Part shown: piece after piece, positions 17,401 to 27,389 of the stretch
Layout of the letters: every line of letters begins with the position of its first letter
Position numbering within the stretch: the first letter of the stretch is position 1
Source: Ectocarpus siliculosus
Lineage: Eukaryota; Sar; Phaeophyceae; Ectocarpales; Ectocarpaceae
Direction of reading: 5' to 3'
DNA length: 35,770 nt
Assembly (NCBI GenBank): GCA_000310025.1
Contig: FN648523.1
Span: 137,893 to 173,662 of the forward strand
Translations under genes and position numbers: made by a program
Notes under the pieces: model-generated
What the model saw: the letters and a program-made list of their open reading frames with translations, nothing else
Told to the model about the DNA's origin: nothing
Database searches by the model: none

Positions 17401-20400
17401 GCCATCGCAGCAGCAGAAGAAGTAGCAGCAGCGGGAGAAGCGGTAGCAAGAGAGGCCAAAGAAGGGAAATGGAGAACGAGGCCGGCTAATGGAGCACCAG
17501 GAAGAACCGGAGGAGGAATAGGAGCTGAGGCAGAAGCAGCAGCGTCGATGGCTGCGACAGTCGGGAACACTCTACCCGCAAGAGCCGCAGACGCGGAGGC
17601 GCTCTGCCCCGCCGCTTTAGTCATCGCGAGAGCGGTGGAGGCCGTACTGTGCGGTACCACCGCAAGTTTCGCGGGCACCGACGGTGACAGCGGCGGTGGC
17701 GAAAGCGAAGGGCGAGGCGGACTCAACAGTCCAGAAACAGCAGCACCACCATCAGCAACGGCGAAGCTAGTGGCGACAAATGTTGCCGGCGAAGAGAAAC
17801 GCGAAGAGGTTGAGATGGTCGCCGATGGGGAAGACGGGAGTCAGGCGGAGCGAAAGCAGTATCGCGAAACTCTGGAGGGGCTGGGTAAAGCTCTTGGAAC
17901 CCTCCGGAAGGCGCTCGAAGCTGCAGCGGGGCATGACAAGCCCTCCCTTGCAATCTCCTCCGCGTCAGCAGATGAGCCTGCCGGGGTCGACAGAGTTTCC
18001 AGGACGCAGGGGCCTTCCAATGATCAAGCTGGCGGCGGCAGTACCGGTGGTGATGGACGCAACGTCACGGAAGGAGGGGCAAGGGCAGTGGGTCTGCCGC
18101 AGCTGGAAGTCCTGCCCCCTTCGTCGCAGTGGCGCTTTCGGTGCTCCTCGGGGGGGAGCGCGGCGAGCGAGGACGAGAACCTTCACCGGCTGCAAGAACG
18201 GGAGGATAAGGAGGTGACAGTTGTCAGACTTTTTCCAGAGCTTTTCCCGCAGAGAGAGAGAGAGAGAGAGTGACGAGCGTCGTGTGGAGAATGGCAGGTA
18301 GAAAGGGAAGTGGTTGGGGGCTATTGATTCTCTCGCCGGCACTTGGATTGACCCCCCCGCCCCGAGAGGTGGCGAAGCGAAACCTGGCGCATAGGGGTAA
18401 GGGGGGCATTCAAAGCGCAGGGTGGAAGGGGCAGAGGAGGCGGCAAAATGTGTACCATGCAATAGACGTGGAACGAGAGAATAGGTCCTTCGGCTCGCGT
18501 GGTGGGTAAGCAGGGAAAGAGAGCTATGCATATTTTGGGAAAATACTAAAACGGTGCTCTTTTTTCGTTGCATCGGGTTATCCAGCCTACTATAATTGTC
18601 ATACGCCTATATCGAAGTAACAATGTCCACTAGGCGCGTTACCAACAATCTCCCAACTAAAACGTCCCTCTGGAAACCTTTACGCCGTGTACTATGCGGC
18701 GAAAGGACAGCAATTGTTGCTGCTTCACGTGGGAGCCGGCGGCGGCTGGGGAAGATGATGGGAGGCAGCTTCGTGCTTTGAGTGGCGGCTCCTCAGATGG
18801 GGGTTCCTCCCTTGCCTCATCTCGCTGCTGGGTGGAGCTGGACTTCGGGAAATCGGTCACCGTCAAGGGGTTGACTATTGAACCGCTGGCTAACCAACCA
18901 AGTGGTGAGAACATCGGGTACATGTATGGGATTGTAGGGGGGGGAGGCAGAGACAGAGATCAGAAAGAGAGATTTTATTCGAAACCGTTTTCACACCATG
19001 GCCGCAAAGAAAGAAGGTGTACTCAGCATTACTGTCGGTGGTCGAGCTCCAACCCACTCCCCATGGTATTGATTGTACGGGAGGGCCGTTGCGGCATGTT
19101 GGCAATGTTCACTGTGGCATATGTCCTGTTCCCGAACTCTTTCGACATCGATCGGCCCACGGATGGCCAATCAAGAGACAGGCCTCATCCTTGAGGCGAT
19201 TTGGTGGACTAATCCGCGTCCCCTCTCTGCCCCGCGAGTTACTAGATGGCATCAACAATCCCCTAAATGCTATGCCCTGACGCTCTGACCATGACTAAAA
19301 CAAGACGAACGCCTTCTTCCGTTTCAATTGGCGCTCGTATTGCTCAGAGCACTTAGCGGCAGAGGTCGAAAAGGTGCCGCAACAACGTCGGACCCCGGCC
19401 TCTATCGCGGGGTTCGGCATAGAAGATGCGGATGGGTCCGTAGGAAGAACCGAGGTCATGGTTGGCGAGGTCATGGGGGGGTGGGGTGGGATATTGAAGA
19501 GCACTCCCCCTGCTAAGCTCTTGGCCCGACCGCCGGTCAGGTGAGGTCGGCAACTTTCAGTGAAAAAAACAAGGCTTAGCAGGAATCGTGACGTTGAAAA
19601 CCGAGGATAAAGCCCGTTTCCGTGTCGGTGGTTGTCTCCACTTCGAGGGAAGTGTACGAAGGCGACATGAGAAGCCCCGGTCCAGGCGTCCGTGTGATTG
19701 CGTCGTTGGTAGGTTTAAGGAATCCTCAGCCTACTTCCAACTCCGATGTGGGCTTAGTGGACACACACAACTTTTTGCTGTGATGACAGACTATGCGTGA
19801 CCTTACTCGCAAGAGCCTCCCTCGGTCCACCTCGTCCCAACTCACGCGAGCTCACGACAATGTTCCTTCGTGTATACAAACTGTAGCCTGAGTAATGTTT
19901 GCTCCGGGTTATTCGTAGTCGCCTGCAACACGTCTGGAAAGAACGAGCTCGCAGACACACGCTGTGTAGTCGATCGTCCTGCTCAAGGCAAGACTATTTG
20001 AGAACGTGAACCCTTCCCTGCCCCCGCACTTTCACCGTGAAAGATTTCTGTACGATCTGTTCCGGGCTGTCGCGAAGGCCACCGGGTTTGGAGAAGACGA
20101 GGCTTGTGGCTCAAAGTGGGAGGACCTCTCGGGTATGTATCACGCTGTGCAGTTGGGGCTGAATGGTTGCCGATGAGAGTGAAGTGGTTGTGTAGCATTT
20201 GCGGGAAGGTGTGGGGGCAAGGAAGGGGTCGGCGTAGGGCCAGGATCAGCTGCAAGACACACCGAGCAGCATTGGCAAGAAAGAACACCCAAAATTATAT
20301 CAGGACTCTCAAAATGGGGCCTCCGAAGCTCCAAAAATGTTCCTAATCAGACCACAGGAAGGTCGCCACGATATGTGTCACCACACCACGTCATTCCTGT

Positions 20401-23400
20401 ACGAGTTGCGATGTCTCCGTGGGTGTGCGTCGGGTGATGCCGTGTCGTCGATATGGCCCCTCTATACCGAAGCTAGCATCATGATTGATCTTTGTCGAAA
20501 GACAATAGGCGGGCGAGTAGTCTATCAGTGTAGACCGGTTTGCTGATTTTGGACGCGCTGAAAAAGGGCATCGAGGGGACAGCGATAGGAGTCGCTATCC
20601 TAAAAGAGGAATCTGTCCCCCTTTCCCCGGTTTTAGTCTGAGCTTTCCTTAAACTTTATGGAAGTCGGCTTCCCTTAATTTTCAGTTTTGGAAGTCGAGG
20701 AAGATCTCACGGGCTCGCATGGGATCTCTAACGAACCTCGTGTGAATGAATGAAGCAATCAGGCTAATACGAGGGCCGACGGAACTAGCTCCACGAAGCT
20801 TGACGGTGAACCTTGTGGAAGTTTAGTCTACAACTTCCACCCGATTCCACGTAATTTGGCGCTAAGCATCAACCGAAATCCAGGAACTTCCTTTCAGAAT
20901 CCAGAAAGCCCAAAGTTGCTTGGGTTCGCCGTCGAAGGGGGAGGGCTTCGTTGGAATGCATGGTGATTGGCTAAGTATAAGTGCGTCGCGATGAACAGGC
21001 CGTCAGATTTGGTCAACGCTAGGCAGCAGGACCATCACAGGGCATCAGACGCCGAACGACGTGTCTACAATCCTACGCCACTCCTGTCATTAACCAATAC
21101 CCTCGTGAAAGTGGTAAAGCCAAAGAAAATGTCCTGGTAGTTGGTAGAGTATGGCATCCATCGCAGCTAAAGCTTTGTCGACTTAAGGGGAACCGTAGAA
21201 GGCTTAGACGTGCATGAAAACTCATGACAGTGGTGCCGTCGAAGCTGCCGCGACTACCCAGGCAGTTGTCACGCAAGTAATAAAGTGAGGAAAATGTTGA
21301 AGCAGGCTGTGCACCCGTGAACCGGAGTCATCCCTGGCGAAAAGAGAAGAAAACACAACCCCGACCCGCCCGAACACTACACGCCGCAGGCAAGAAGGAC
21401 AAGATGCGGTTTATGGAGGGCATGATCCAGCTGGTGGCCGAAAGCTTGGGGCTAGAAAATCGTCCCGCGAAGGGGTCCGACATCGTTGTCGGGCAAGAGT
21501 GCGATGCCACCAACAGGTTTCTCCAGCTGCTAGCTCTAGCCGCACGCCTTCACCAAAACCGCGAGGAGCAGCGGGGGCATGAGCATCGTGGCATCGATCA
21601 CACCAACGACGACTCGCGGTGGCAGCCGAGTCGGGCCAAGCACCTGACTAAAGAAGCAGCAGCGGCTGCGGTCGTCGCCACGAGTTTTGACGGAGTTTCG
21701 TGGGAGGAAGCGACCTTTGTAGCGTTCGAAGAGGATGGAGATGACATAGCCGGCCATATCGATAACGGTGTCGTCAAAGACTCTCTTCACACTCTCACGC
21801 TGAGACTCGCCCGGGCAGCAGGGGTGAGGTGTCGCCACCTCCGGCTGTCGTGGCCCGCCAAACCAGCCAGCAGCAGCGACGGCAGCAGCGACAACGACGC
21901 CGATACCACCAACACCCCTACCTCGCCCGACCAAGCCAGCGACACAGCAGCAAGCATAACCCATGCCGCGCCAGCTTTCGACCCTGGTGCATCCGCTCCT
22001 GATCACGTCCGGGGCGGTTACCGTCCCGATGCCGGACAGCTGTTTTTGGGGGTAAAGGCGTTTCGTGTTAGGGTTGTGGGGGAGGGGGTGGATGGAGGGA
22101 CCGCCGCCAGGCGTGTTGGTAACGGGCGTGGGAGGGTCCTTGGTGAAGAGGTGGATGAGGAGGGAGGGGGGCACAGGTTTGCTGGCCGGGTGAAGGGCAG
22201 CCGCGAGGGTGAGGAGGAGGACAACATAACCAAAGACGCCACGAGCAAAGCAGGTGACGAAACTCAACCAAAAAACTAGAGGGGGGTGAGGAGGGTCTTA
22301 TACTCATAATTGCAAAAGATGGCGCAATGGAAGTTGGGGGGCTCGGGAAGTTCGTTGGTGGACACCAACCACTACTGGCTGTTGAGGGGCCGAGCGCGAT
22401 ATTTGTCAGCAAAACAAGTATTTCAGGTGGACTTGTGGGAACTTGGCGAAATACATTCATCACCCCAAATCTGGCAGAGACGGGCAGGTACCTGTTCGTC
22501 CCCGTCTGAAACGTTGAGGTTCATTGGGGCATTCCGTTGCCTCGCTACCGATATCTTCAGCTATATCCTCGTCTGGAAAGTTATCTGCTACTGCTGCAGA
22601 TATGATCTGACCTCTTCTCTAGCCTCTCCATCTCAATCTGTTCCGACCAGTATCATACCACAACATTTCATTTTCTTCAGGCATATTCCAGAAGATAGTG
22701 TTTCGGTCCCAAGAGGAGCCTAAAAGCCTCAATCCCCCGATGAACCCGCGCCACCAGAAGCGCAAGAACAAGCGGCGATGGGCTTGCTCTTGGAGGCGAT
22801 GCGCACGGCGGTCGACCGCCTGCTTCGGCAGTCTCTGGAGTGGGGGCGGATCGAGGCGGCCAATCAGGACAGGAGAACGGCGATGCGGACCAACAAGGTG
22901 TGGGCGCCAACCAATCCACCAACCGATGTCTATTGCCGCCAGTGTGGTTCGAGAGGAGTCGCCCCTTCAAATTATATACAACGACGTCAAGTGACTAATT
23001 GACGGTATAGGCATCATCTTGTTGAACATTACATTGGATTTGTTGACGGGGGGGGGGGGGGGGGGGGGGGTAGAACTGGTGGTTTAGAGACGGTTGCACC
23101 GCCGCGCGAAGCAACTAAAGGCGGGCGAGGTTCCACCCGCTCCTTCCCGGTTGTTCAACACTTCGATTCTTGACGGAGAGCTCGGTCAAGGGCGAAGGAG
23201 GTGAAGGAGAACATTCGGGGTTGTGCTGGGGACTGTGCGAATGCGAGGAGACTCATTGTGTTCCTTGGGTTAGGCCGGCCTGAACCTTCTTGAAGCAGAA
23301 GTGGCATGTCGCGTACTTCCGCATCGTATGCCGGAAGCGTTTTGGGCGATGGAATCAACCTATTGGGGGAACATACCTCCACTACAGGACCCGAAATACG

Positions 23401-26400
23401 CATTGGACGAAGCAACGATAGTTCCCGTGCTCCATGTAAGGTTGACCTCCCCAGGTATGGTGCTCATGCCAGGAACAGAGAGAAGGCGTTGTATACCCTT
23501 TAGGAAACGCCGACTAAATATGGTTAACAGCACATAATTGTGAGAGCGTCCCACAAGCGTTCGGCAAACGTCCGTATTTCTCAGATGGAGTCCTTGGAGA
23601 AACGCCTCAAGGCTTCTAATGAGGCGAAGTCGCGCCTGGCCAAGGACAAGAAATCGATAGCACTCAAGGCGACACGGACAGAAGGTGACACGAGCAACTC
23701 CAGGCCCAACATGGCGCTTGTGTTCGAACTCAGCAATATAAAATACCGTAGTATTTTCGACTGGTGTACGGTTAATCGACATGTACAGCAAGTGATACCT
23801 CAAGAGCGCACGCCCAGACAGCCGCGACCCTTGTAACGACGGCTGTACGCATGTCGTGCTTAGCAACGTGGATGTATAGTCGCAGGATGCACATGTGGTC
23901 GGCGAGCTGGACACATAAGGTCGACGTGTGTGCATCGCCAGAACGATGGCAATAGCGACGGTGTCGTAACCAACTCGTAGATAGCGTATCTCCTGAAGCG
24001 TGTTTCAAGTGGTTGACCTTGAGAAACCAATAAAGGCGGTCAGGTTCGAGGAAACCAATCTTCACGGTTCGGCCTCACCTCTAGGCTGAGAAGGGGAATA
24101 CTTCCGTCTAGCGTTGCTGCCGACAATCGACACTTCAATGCTTCAATGTGCACTCCGAAGAAACGCGCTAACCGTTCCTTTGTCTTCCCAACAAACCTAG
24201 CGTCTTCAGCGATATACACCTAGTATCGCCATGTTGAGCTCTGTCTCCCGCTCAACTACGCATTATTGCCGCCTTTCAGAGGAAAACTTGAGGCTCCAGG
24301 AGCAAGTCCTGAGAATGAGGGCGGACGTCGGCCGAGAGCGAGTGGAAAATACTTCACTCGCCGAAGGGCTGGCGCAGGCTGAAACAAGGGTAGGGGTCTT
24401 GTCTCTTGTTTTAGGTAGCCTTGGGCACCAAAAGTAGGTGTAGTTCTATAACCTGTGGACCATGTAGTTGCTGTTATCGTTCTGTTTGCCTTGACGCAAA
24501 AAAAAAGTTCAGACTTTCTCCAATTACCTTGGCAACATCCGTCGAGACCCAAAGAGGTTGTGCCCTCGACGCGTGCAGCCTCGATTTGCCCTTGGTGTGT
24601 CCGGCTCTAACAAATGTGCGCAGTACTGTAATTCATGTCTTAAACGAGGCCTGGACTTTGTTTTTCATGTTCCCACCTCCTACTACGGCCGATCGTTCTT
24701 CATCGGAGTTCTAGCTTTGTGTACACACGACCTTCTTGTTAGACCATTAGAGACCAATGTAGAATAAGTCTGTACACCCTGCTGGTTGTACGAGGTTTTG
24801 ATGCTAGCACTTGTGGAGAGGCGCTCTCCAGCAATAATGGACGGCTGGGTGTGGAGAAGTATCCTTTCTTGGATGCGCCCACCTGCAATCTTCTCGAGCA
24901 ACCAGCCCTATCTTTCGCCCAGGACGTCAGCAGTTTTCTTCAAAATCATCTCGCCACTAGTCCAACAATTTTCCAATCAGTAGACTGGACCGTACCTGAC
25001 AGCTTCGTACGGCCGATTTTCGACATAAATGTTCTCGCCGATATGGACACAACGTCATTGTCCCACACATGCATAGCTGCTGGTCGTCACCACGCCGTGA
25101 ATCAGTTCCAAAGCGGCTAGCATCCCCTATGAGTACCACTCAATTGCACAACAAGCACTTCCGGCGATTAACGACGTCGTGGATCCTCAGGTGGAGGAAG
25201 AAAAGTCACGGTTGAGAGAGCTAGAAGATCTCAAACGACACCTCGACAGCGAGACCGAGGACCTTCAAAATCAGGTAAATTACCTGTACACGAGGCTCCC
25301 ATATCTCTCTTTTCCCCTTCCGATCAGCACCAGAAAAGAGTCAAGATTTCCTAGTAGCAACTACTCTCGAAGATCTCTCTCTCTCTTTGATGGGAGATGC
25401 GGATCGGGTAGCACTGGTTTTAGCTCTTACGGTGATTTTTGGTGCACAGCTTGTGTGATGCCTTACTTCGTCCTTGAACGACTGGCCATGTCCCCCGGAA
25501 ACCTGCGGCCACCGCCATAGGTTGAGGTCTTGACCGAAGAGAGGGATGTCGCCCGGTCCCACGAGGAAGAGCTTTTTGCCAAGCTGACAGAGCGAACGGA
25601 AGACCTGGAGGCCCTGCAGGAGAGCTACGTCTCCCTCACCGACCGGTATGCTCTTGGGTCGGGACACGCTAGATGTTTCAGTTTCTCTCGTCGAACGTGG
25701 GCGTGCGATAGACCACGGTTTCGCAGCCGTTGTTCTGCCGTGCGTGTCGTAATAGATCGAGCTGGAAGCAACTTGGGGGGAAATAGATTTCTCTTCTTTC
25801 CCCTCGAACGATCACAACAACGCGATGACGCCTGGAAATCCATGGTTAGAGTGAGGGGACGGTTGTAGTGAGGATGTCACTGACGTGTTTGAATTTCAAA
25901 CGTACAGAGCGTTAACCCGCACTGCGTCCAGACAACTGTAGGTTTCCTTCGCACAACTCCTGTAACAAAAATATATGTGCATCATGAAGAATCTATAGGG
26001 GGTGGGAAAACGACAGTCCGTGTTTTTTCGCTAGTTTTTGATCTGAGTTTCGGTCCTGTAGAAAGAGGCCTCTACATCTAGATTAACCGGATGGCACCGC
26101 ACCCCAGGTGGAACGACTTCCAGGACGAGCACGACGAGGTGCTGGAGCAGCTCGAGAGCTTTAGGGCCACCTTCAAGCTTGCCAACAACAGCAGCAGCAG
26201 CAGCACGCCTCCTCCTCGTCCCGACACCACGGAAGACGTCGTGGAAGCGGCAGCACCGCTAGCATCATCAACCCCGCAAACCTCCAAAGCGGTACTCATG
26301 GACGGGAATAGCGCTGACGACAGCATCAGCAGCAGCGACCCGAGACAAAACGGCGAAGACCACGACGACTACAGCCGCCACCAACAGCTCGGGATAGGAG

Positions 26401-27389
26401 GATCTCCAGAAGGGGTCACCACCATTCGACCAATCTCCGAGCCAGAAGGCGGAGGCCGGAGCAGCCACGCTCCTCCCCGACCAGCAAGCGGTCGGAGCGC
26501 CGTGGCGTGCGTGGGAACCAACAGCAGCACCGTATCTCCGCGCGAGGAGCTGAAGCTACGTCTCGGCGGTGTGGGCGACAGCAGAAGTAGCCGTAGTGAC
26601 AACGCCGATGCGCCGTCGAAAGGGGGGAGAGATCGAAGCCCTCGCCGATCTTCCCCCTGTCGGCCGCCGTCCTTCGATTCAGCTGTTCCGTCTCCCCATC
26701 AAAGTTCCAGCCCTCGGATGTCGGGGTCGGCATGTGACGCTGAACTAGGGAGCGCTGGGGAAACCCAGGAGGCATCCGGGCTAAGGAGAAGGTGGAGCAC
26801 CGAAGACTGTGCTGGTTATCGCGGCGGTTTGGAACAAGGTGGGGATGCCGAAAGCGGCTGCGGAACGAACGGTGCTAGGCCACCCGCGACAGTTGTTGGT
26901 GGCGGCGGTGCAAATGATGGCGGCCGCGTCGACTTAGAGGAGCGAGTTCCGGGCCGCGGCGATGATTGCGGTAGCAGTGATGGGGAAAACGAATTCAAAT
27001 CGCGGCGGGGCGATCCTGGTGGGAAATCGGTATCCGCTACCGCTTCCGCTTGCACGGCGGGACGGAACCCCGGCATTCTTCAGGCGGGAGACTCAGGGGG
27101 CTATTACGAAGACGACTTCGACGAATTTGTGGAAGAGGGGTCCGAGGAAAGCGTGCAACAGACTCGCCAGACACGGCCCCAGAGCGCCGTGGGACATCAG
27201 AAAGAAGAGGTGTGTCCTTCGCGCGGCGCCAGTCGTGAGAAGCAAGAGCGAAACGTGAACGGTGGTGGCGGCAGCCAACCACCGGCCGAGATCGTGTATC
27301 GCCCCCCATCTAGCGGAAGCAGGGGTAAAGGGGAGAGACCCAAATCTGCTGCGAGACAGGGGAGATCGGCGAGCTTGAACGGGGCATAG
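5434..27389 (+). CDS. Large kinesin-motor protein with discoidin-like and IFT54/MIP-T3 CH-like segments
   Basis: Proposed exons: 5434-5672, 6327-6418, 7163-7292, 8049-8124, 9524-9625, 10040-10165, 10851-10999, 11260-11473, 11888-12114, 12656-12764, (12887-12898?), 13183-13248, 13729-13806, 13859-13974, 14125-14267, 15047-15285, 15794-15967, (16432-16461?), 16536-16621, 17241-18213, 18706-18904, 19348-19540, 19993-20132, 21390-22051, 22727-22897, 23585-23684, 24280-24389, 25191-25274, 25521-25645, 26108-27389. Without the two bracketed exons they sum to 6,405 nt, exactly 2,134 codons plus a TAG stop. The start is the first in-frame ATG after an upstream TGA at 5338. The product should be an ATP-driven microtubule motor carrying a long coiled-coil tail. 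The CH-like domain suggests a link to cilia or intraflagellar transport (inference). The motor is certain; the middle exons (12-14, 17, 20-22) have the least secure boundaries. The main alternative is two adjacent genes, breaking between 18213 and 19348. Confidence 0.85.
9142..9219. repeat. 39-base tandem duplication in kinesin intron 4
   Basis: Two adjacent 39-base copies beginning CACCTCACGCTTCAACAAC differ at a single base (A/G). They lie within the 1.4 kb intron between exons 4 and 5. Confidence 0.9.
9903..9942. repeat. 20-base tandem duplication in kinesin intron 5
   Basis: CGCTCTCATCGCCAAGAACG occurs twice in a row, identically, about 100 bases before the exon 6 acceptor. Confidence 0.9.
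11888..13806 (+). other. Neck and first coiled coil, exons 9-12
   Basis: Exon 9 (11888-12114) continues directly from the motor with [19 protein letters not shown], a charged helix, and then a Pro/Gly/Ser/Ala-rich linker. Exon 10 (12656-12764) encodes [20 protein letters not shown] and a Gln/Glu/Arg-rich helix. Exon 11 (13183-13248) is highly charged ([20 protein letters not shown]). Exon 12 (13729-13806) gives [16 protein letters not shown] and ends at a CAG|GTGAGT donor. The heptad-like Leu/charged pattern suggests a dimerising neck coil. Exon 10 can end in frame only at a GC donor (CAG|GCAATA), because the sequence reaches a stop three codons later and the upstream GT site gives a wrong phase. 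Confidence 0.75.
13859..15967 (+). other. Central tail, exons 13-16: helical segment, acidic linker, coiled coil
   Basis: Exon 13 (13859-13974) encodes [20 protein letters not shown] and a basic end. Its acceptor (TTCATAG) would make a 52-nt intron, the shortest in the model, so this start is uncertain. Exon 14 (14125-14267) begins [13 protein letters not shown]. Exon 15 (15047-15285) has an acidic DPDDDRAS start, an Ala run and a Gly/Gln linker, ending LLRQLQ. Exon 16 (15794-15967) continues exactly in phase with [17 protein letters not shown] and a coiled-coil segment ending GGAE. No known domain is recognised. Confidence 0.65.
16432..18213 (+). other. Ala/Gly/Ser-rich low-complexity region, exons 17-19
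   Basis: Exon 17 (16432-16461, [10 protein letters not shown]) is optional and phase-neutral. Exon 18 (16536-16621) is Gly/Ala/Pro-rich. Exon 19 (17241-18213) is unusually long at 973 nt. It begins with a basic helix ([18 protein letters not shown]), passes through Ala/Glu-rich helical repeats and Ser/Gly linkers, and ends [10 protein letters not shown] before a GTGACA donor. The frame stays open to a TGA at 18271-18273, past a GA repeat at about 18253-18270. If that donor is not used, the kinesin protein would end here. Most of this region is probably disordered or single-helix. Confidence 0.65.
18706..18904 (+). other. Discoidin (F5/8C)-like segment, exon 20
   Basis: The encoded stretch (residues about 1114-1180) contains [20 protein letters not shown]. 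This follows the core pattern of F5/8 type C (discoidin) domains: an aromatic, then V/I-x-V/L-D-L/F-G, and a following V-x-G-x-x-I strand. An upstream Cys/Trp-containing part (CCCFTWEP) could fill the usual position before it. Only about half of a standard 130-150 residue domain is visible, and the C-terminal half was not found. The exon ends at a strong donor (G|GTGAGA) in phase 1. Its acceptor (GCGAAAG) is weak. Such domains bind glycans or lipids outside cells, and related folds occur in ciliary proteins such as IFT25; the role here is unknown. Confidence 0.45.
20575..20620. repeat. Inverted repeat GGGGACAG...CTGTCCCC
   Basis: GGGGACAG at 20575-20582 pairs with CTGTCCCC at 20613-20620. A smaller GATAG/CTATC pair lies between them. 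It could fold into a nested hairpin in the intron RNA. Confidence 0.6.
20815..20840. repeat. Perfect 9-bp hairpin
   Basis: GTGGAAGTT (20815-20823) and AACTTCCAC (20832-20840) are exact reverse complements separated by 8 bases. Confidence 0.75.
22727..25645 (+). other. Long C-terminal coiled coil, exons 24-28
   Basis: Five short exons (22727-22897, 23585-23684, 24280-24389, 25191-25274, 25521-25645) join in phases 0,1,0,0,2. They encode a nearly continuous heptad-rich helix: [17 protein letters not shown], then [20 protein letters not shown], then [17 protein letters not shown], then [19 protein letters not shown], then [19 protein letters not shown]. The phase match across all junctions and the unbroken helical pattern make these exons secure. 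They should mediate dimerisation or partner binding. They do not resemble the C-terminal IFT20-binding coil of IFT54 closely enough to claim identity. Confidence 0.85.
23048..23070. repeat. Poly-G run
   Basis: A run of 23 G lies in the intron between exons 24 and 25. Its exact length is likely unreliable in the assembly. Confidence 0.9.
26108..27389 (+). other. Terminal exon 29: end of coiled coil and disordered acidic/Ser-rich tail
   Basis: The exon starts after ACCCCAG in phase 2, finishes the coiled coil ([20 protein letters not shown]), and then encodes about 390 residues rich in Ser, Gly, Arg and Pro with poly-Ser and acidic stretches. Near residue 2040 lies an acidic aromatic motif, [14 protein letters not shown], of a kind seen in several ciliary and microtubule-associated proteins. 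The C-terminus is basic ([15 protein letters not shown]) before the TAG at 27387-27389. The tail is likely unstructured and a phosphorylation target (inference). Confidence 0.85.

Larger units (their letters stand above)
20133..21389 (+). other. 1.26-kb intron (22) with hairpins and no coding signal
   Basis: The intron runs from the exon 22 donor (GTATGT) to the exon 23 acceptor (CCGCAG). Between about 20,550 and 21,070 there is no open frame of note on either strand. It holds two inverted repeats, at 20575-20620 and 20815-20840. It could be a degraded non-autonomous element, but no clear terminal repeats or target duplications were found. Confidence 0.5.
19348..22051 (+). other. IFT54/TRAF3IP1 (MIP-T3) N-terminal CH-like domain, exons 21-23
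   Basis: Exons 19348-19540, 19993-20132 and 21390-22051 join in phase. The joined protein has, in order, [17 protein letters not shown], then [20 protein letters not shown], then [20 protein letters not shown], then [20 protein letters not shown] and [10 protein letters not shown]. This order matches the IFT54/MIP-T3 N-terminal domain: LL-x-KPP, RFLHD-x-x-x-E/V-x-x-x-TGF, KD/KI-x-FL-x-K, RP-x-x-IV-x-G-x-x-x-x-x-TN-x-x-LQ. In IFT54 this calponin-homology-like module binds tubulin (family knowledge). A 15-residue insertion lies between the PP and RFL motifs. The remainder of exon 23 is a Ser/Asp/Thr-rich linker and ends at GGG|GTAAAG; unspliced, it would stop at 22277-22279. Confidence 0.6.

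Noticed and set aside
19328-19516. Arg/Gly-rich plus frame overlapping exon 21
   Set aside because: The alternative frame links in phase to exons 20 and 22 and leads into the conserved CH-like motifs; this one stops early.
22052-22279. Read-through of exon 23 to a TAG at 22277-22279 as the gene end
   Set aside because: A GTAAAG donor precedes it, and five downstream coiled-coil exons continue exactly in phase.
21536-22463. Minus-strand frames up to 243 codons opposite exon 23
   Set aside because: Mirror of the GC-rich plus-strand coding exon, with no start context, domain or splice partners.
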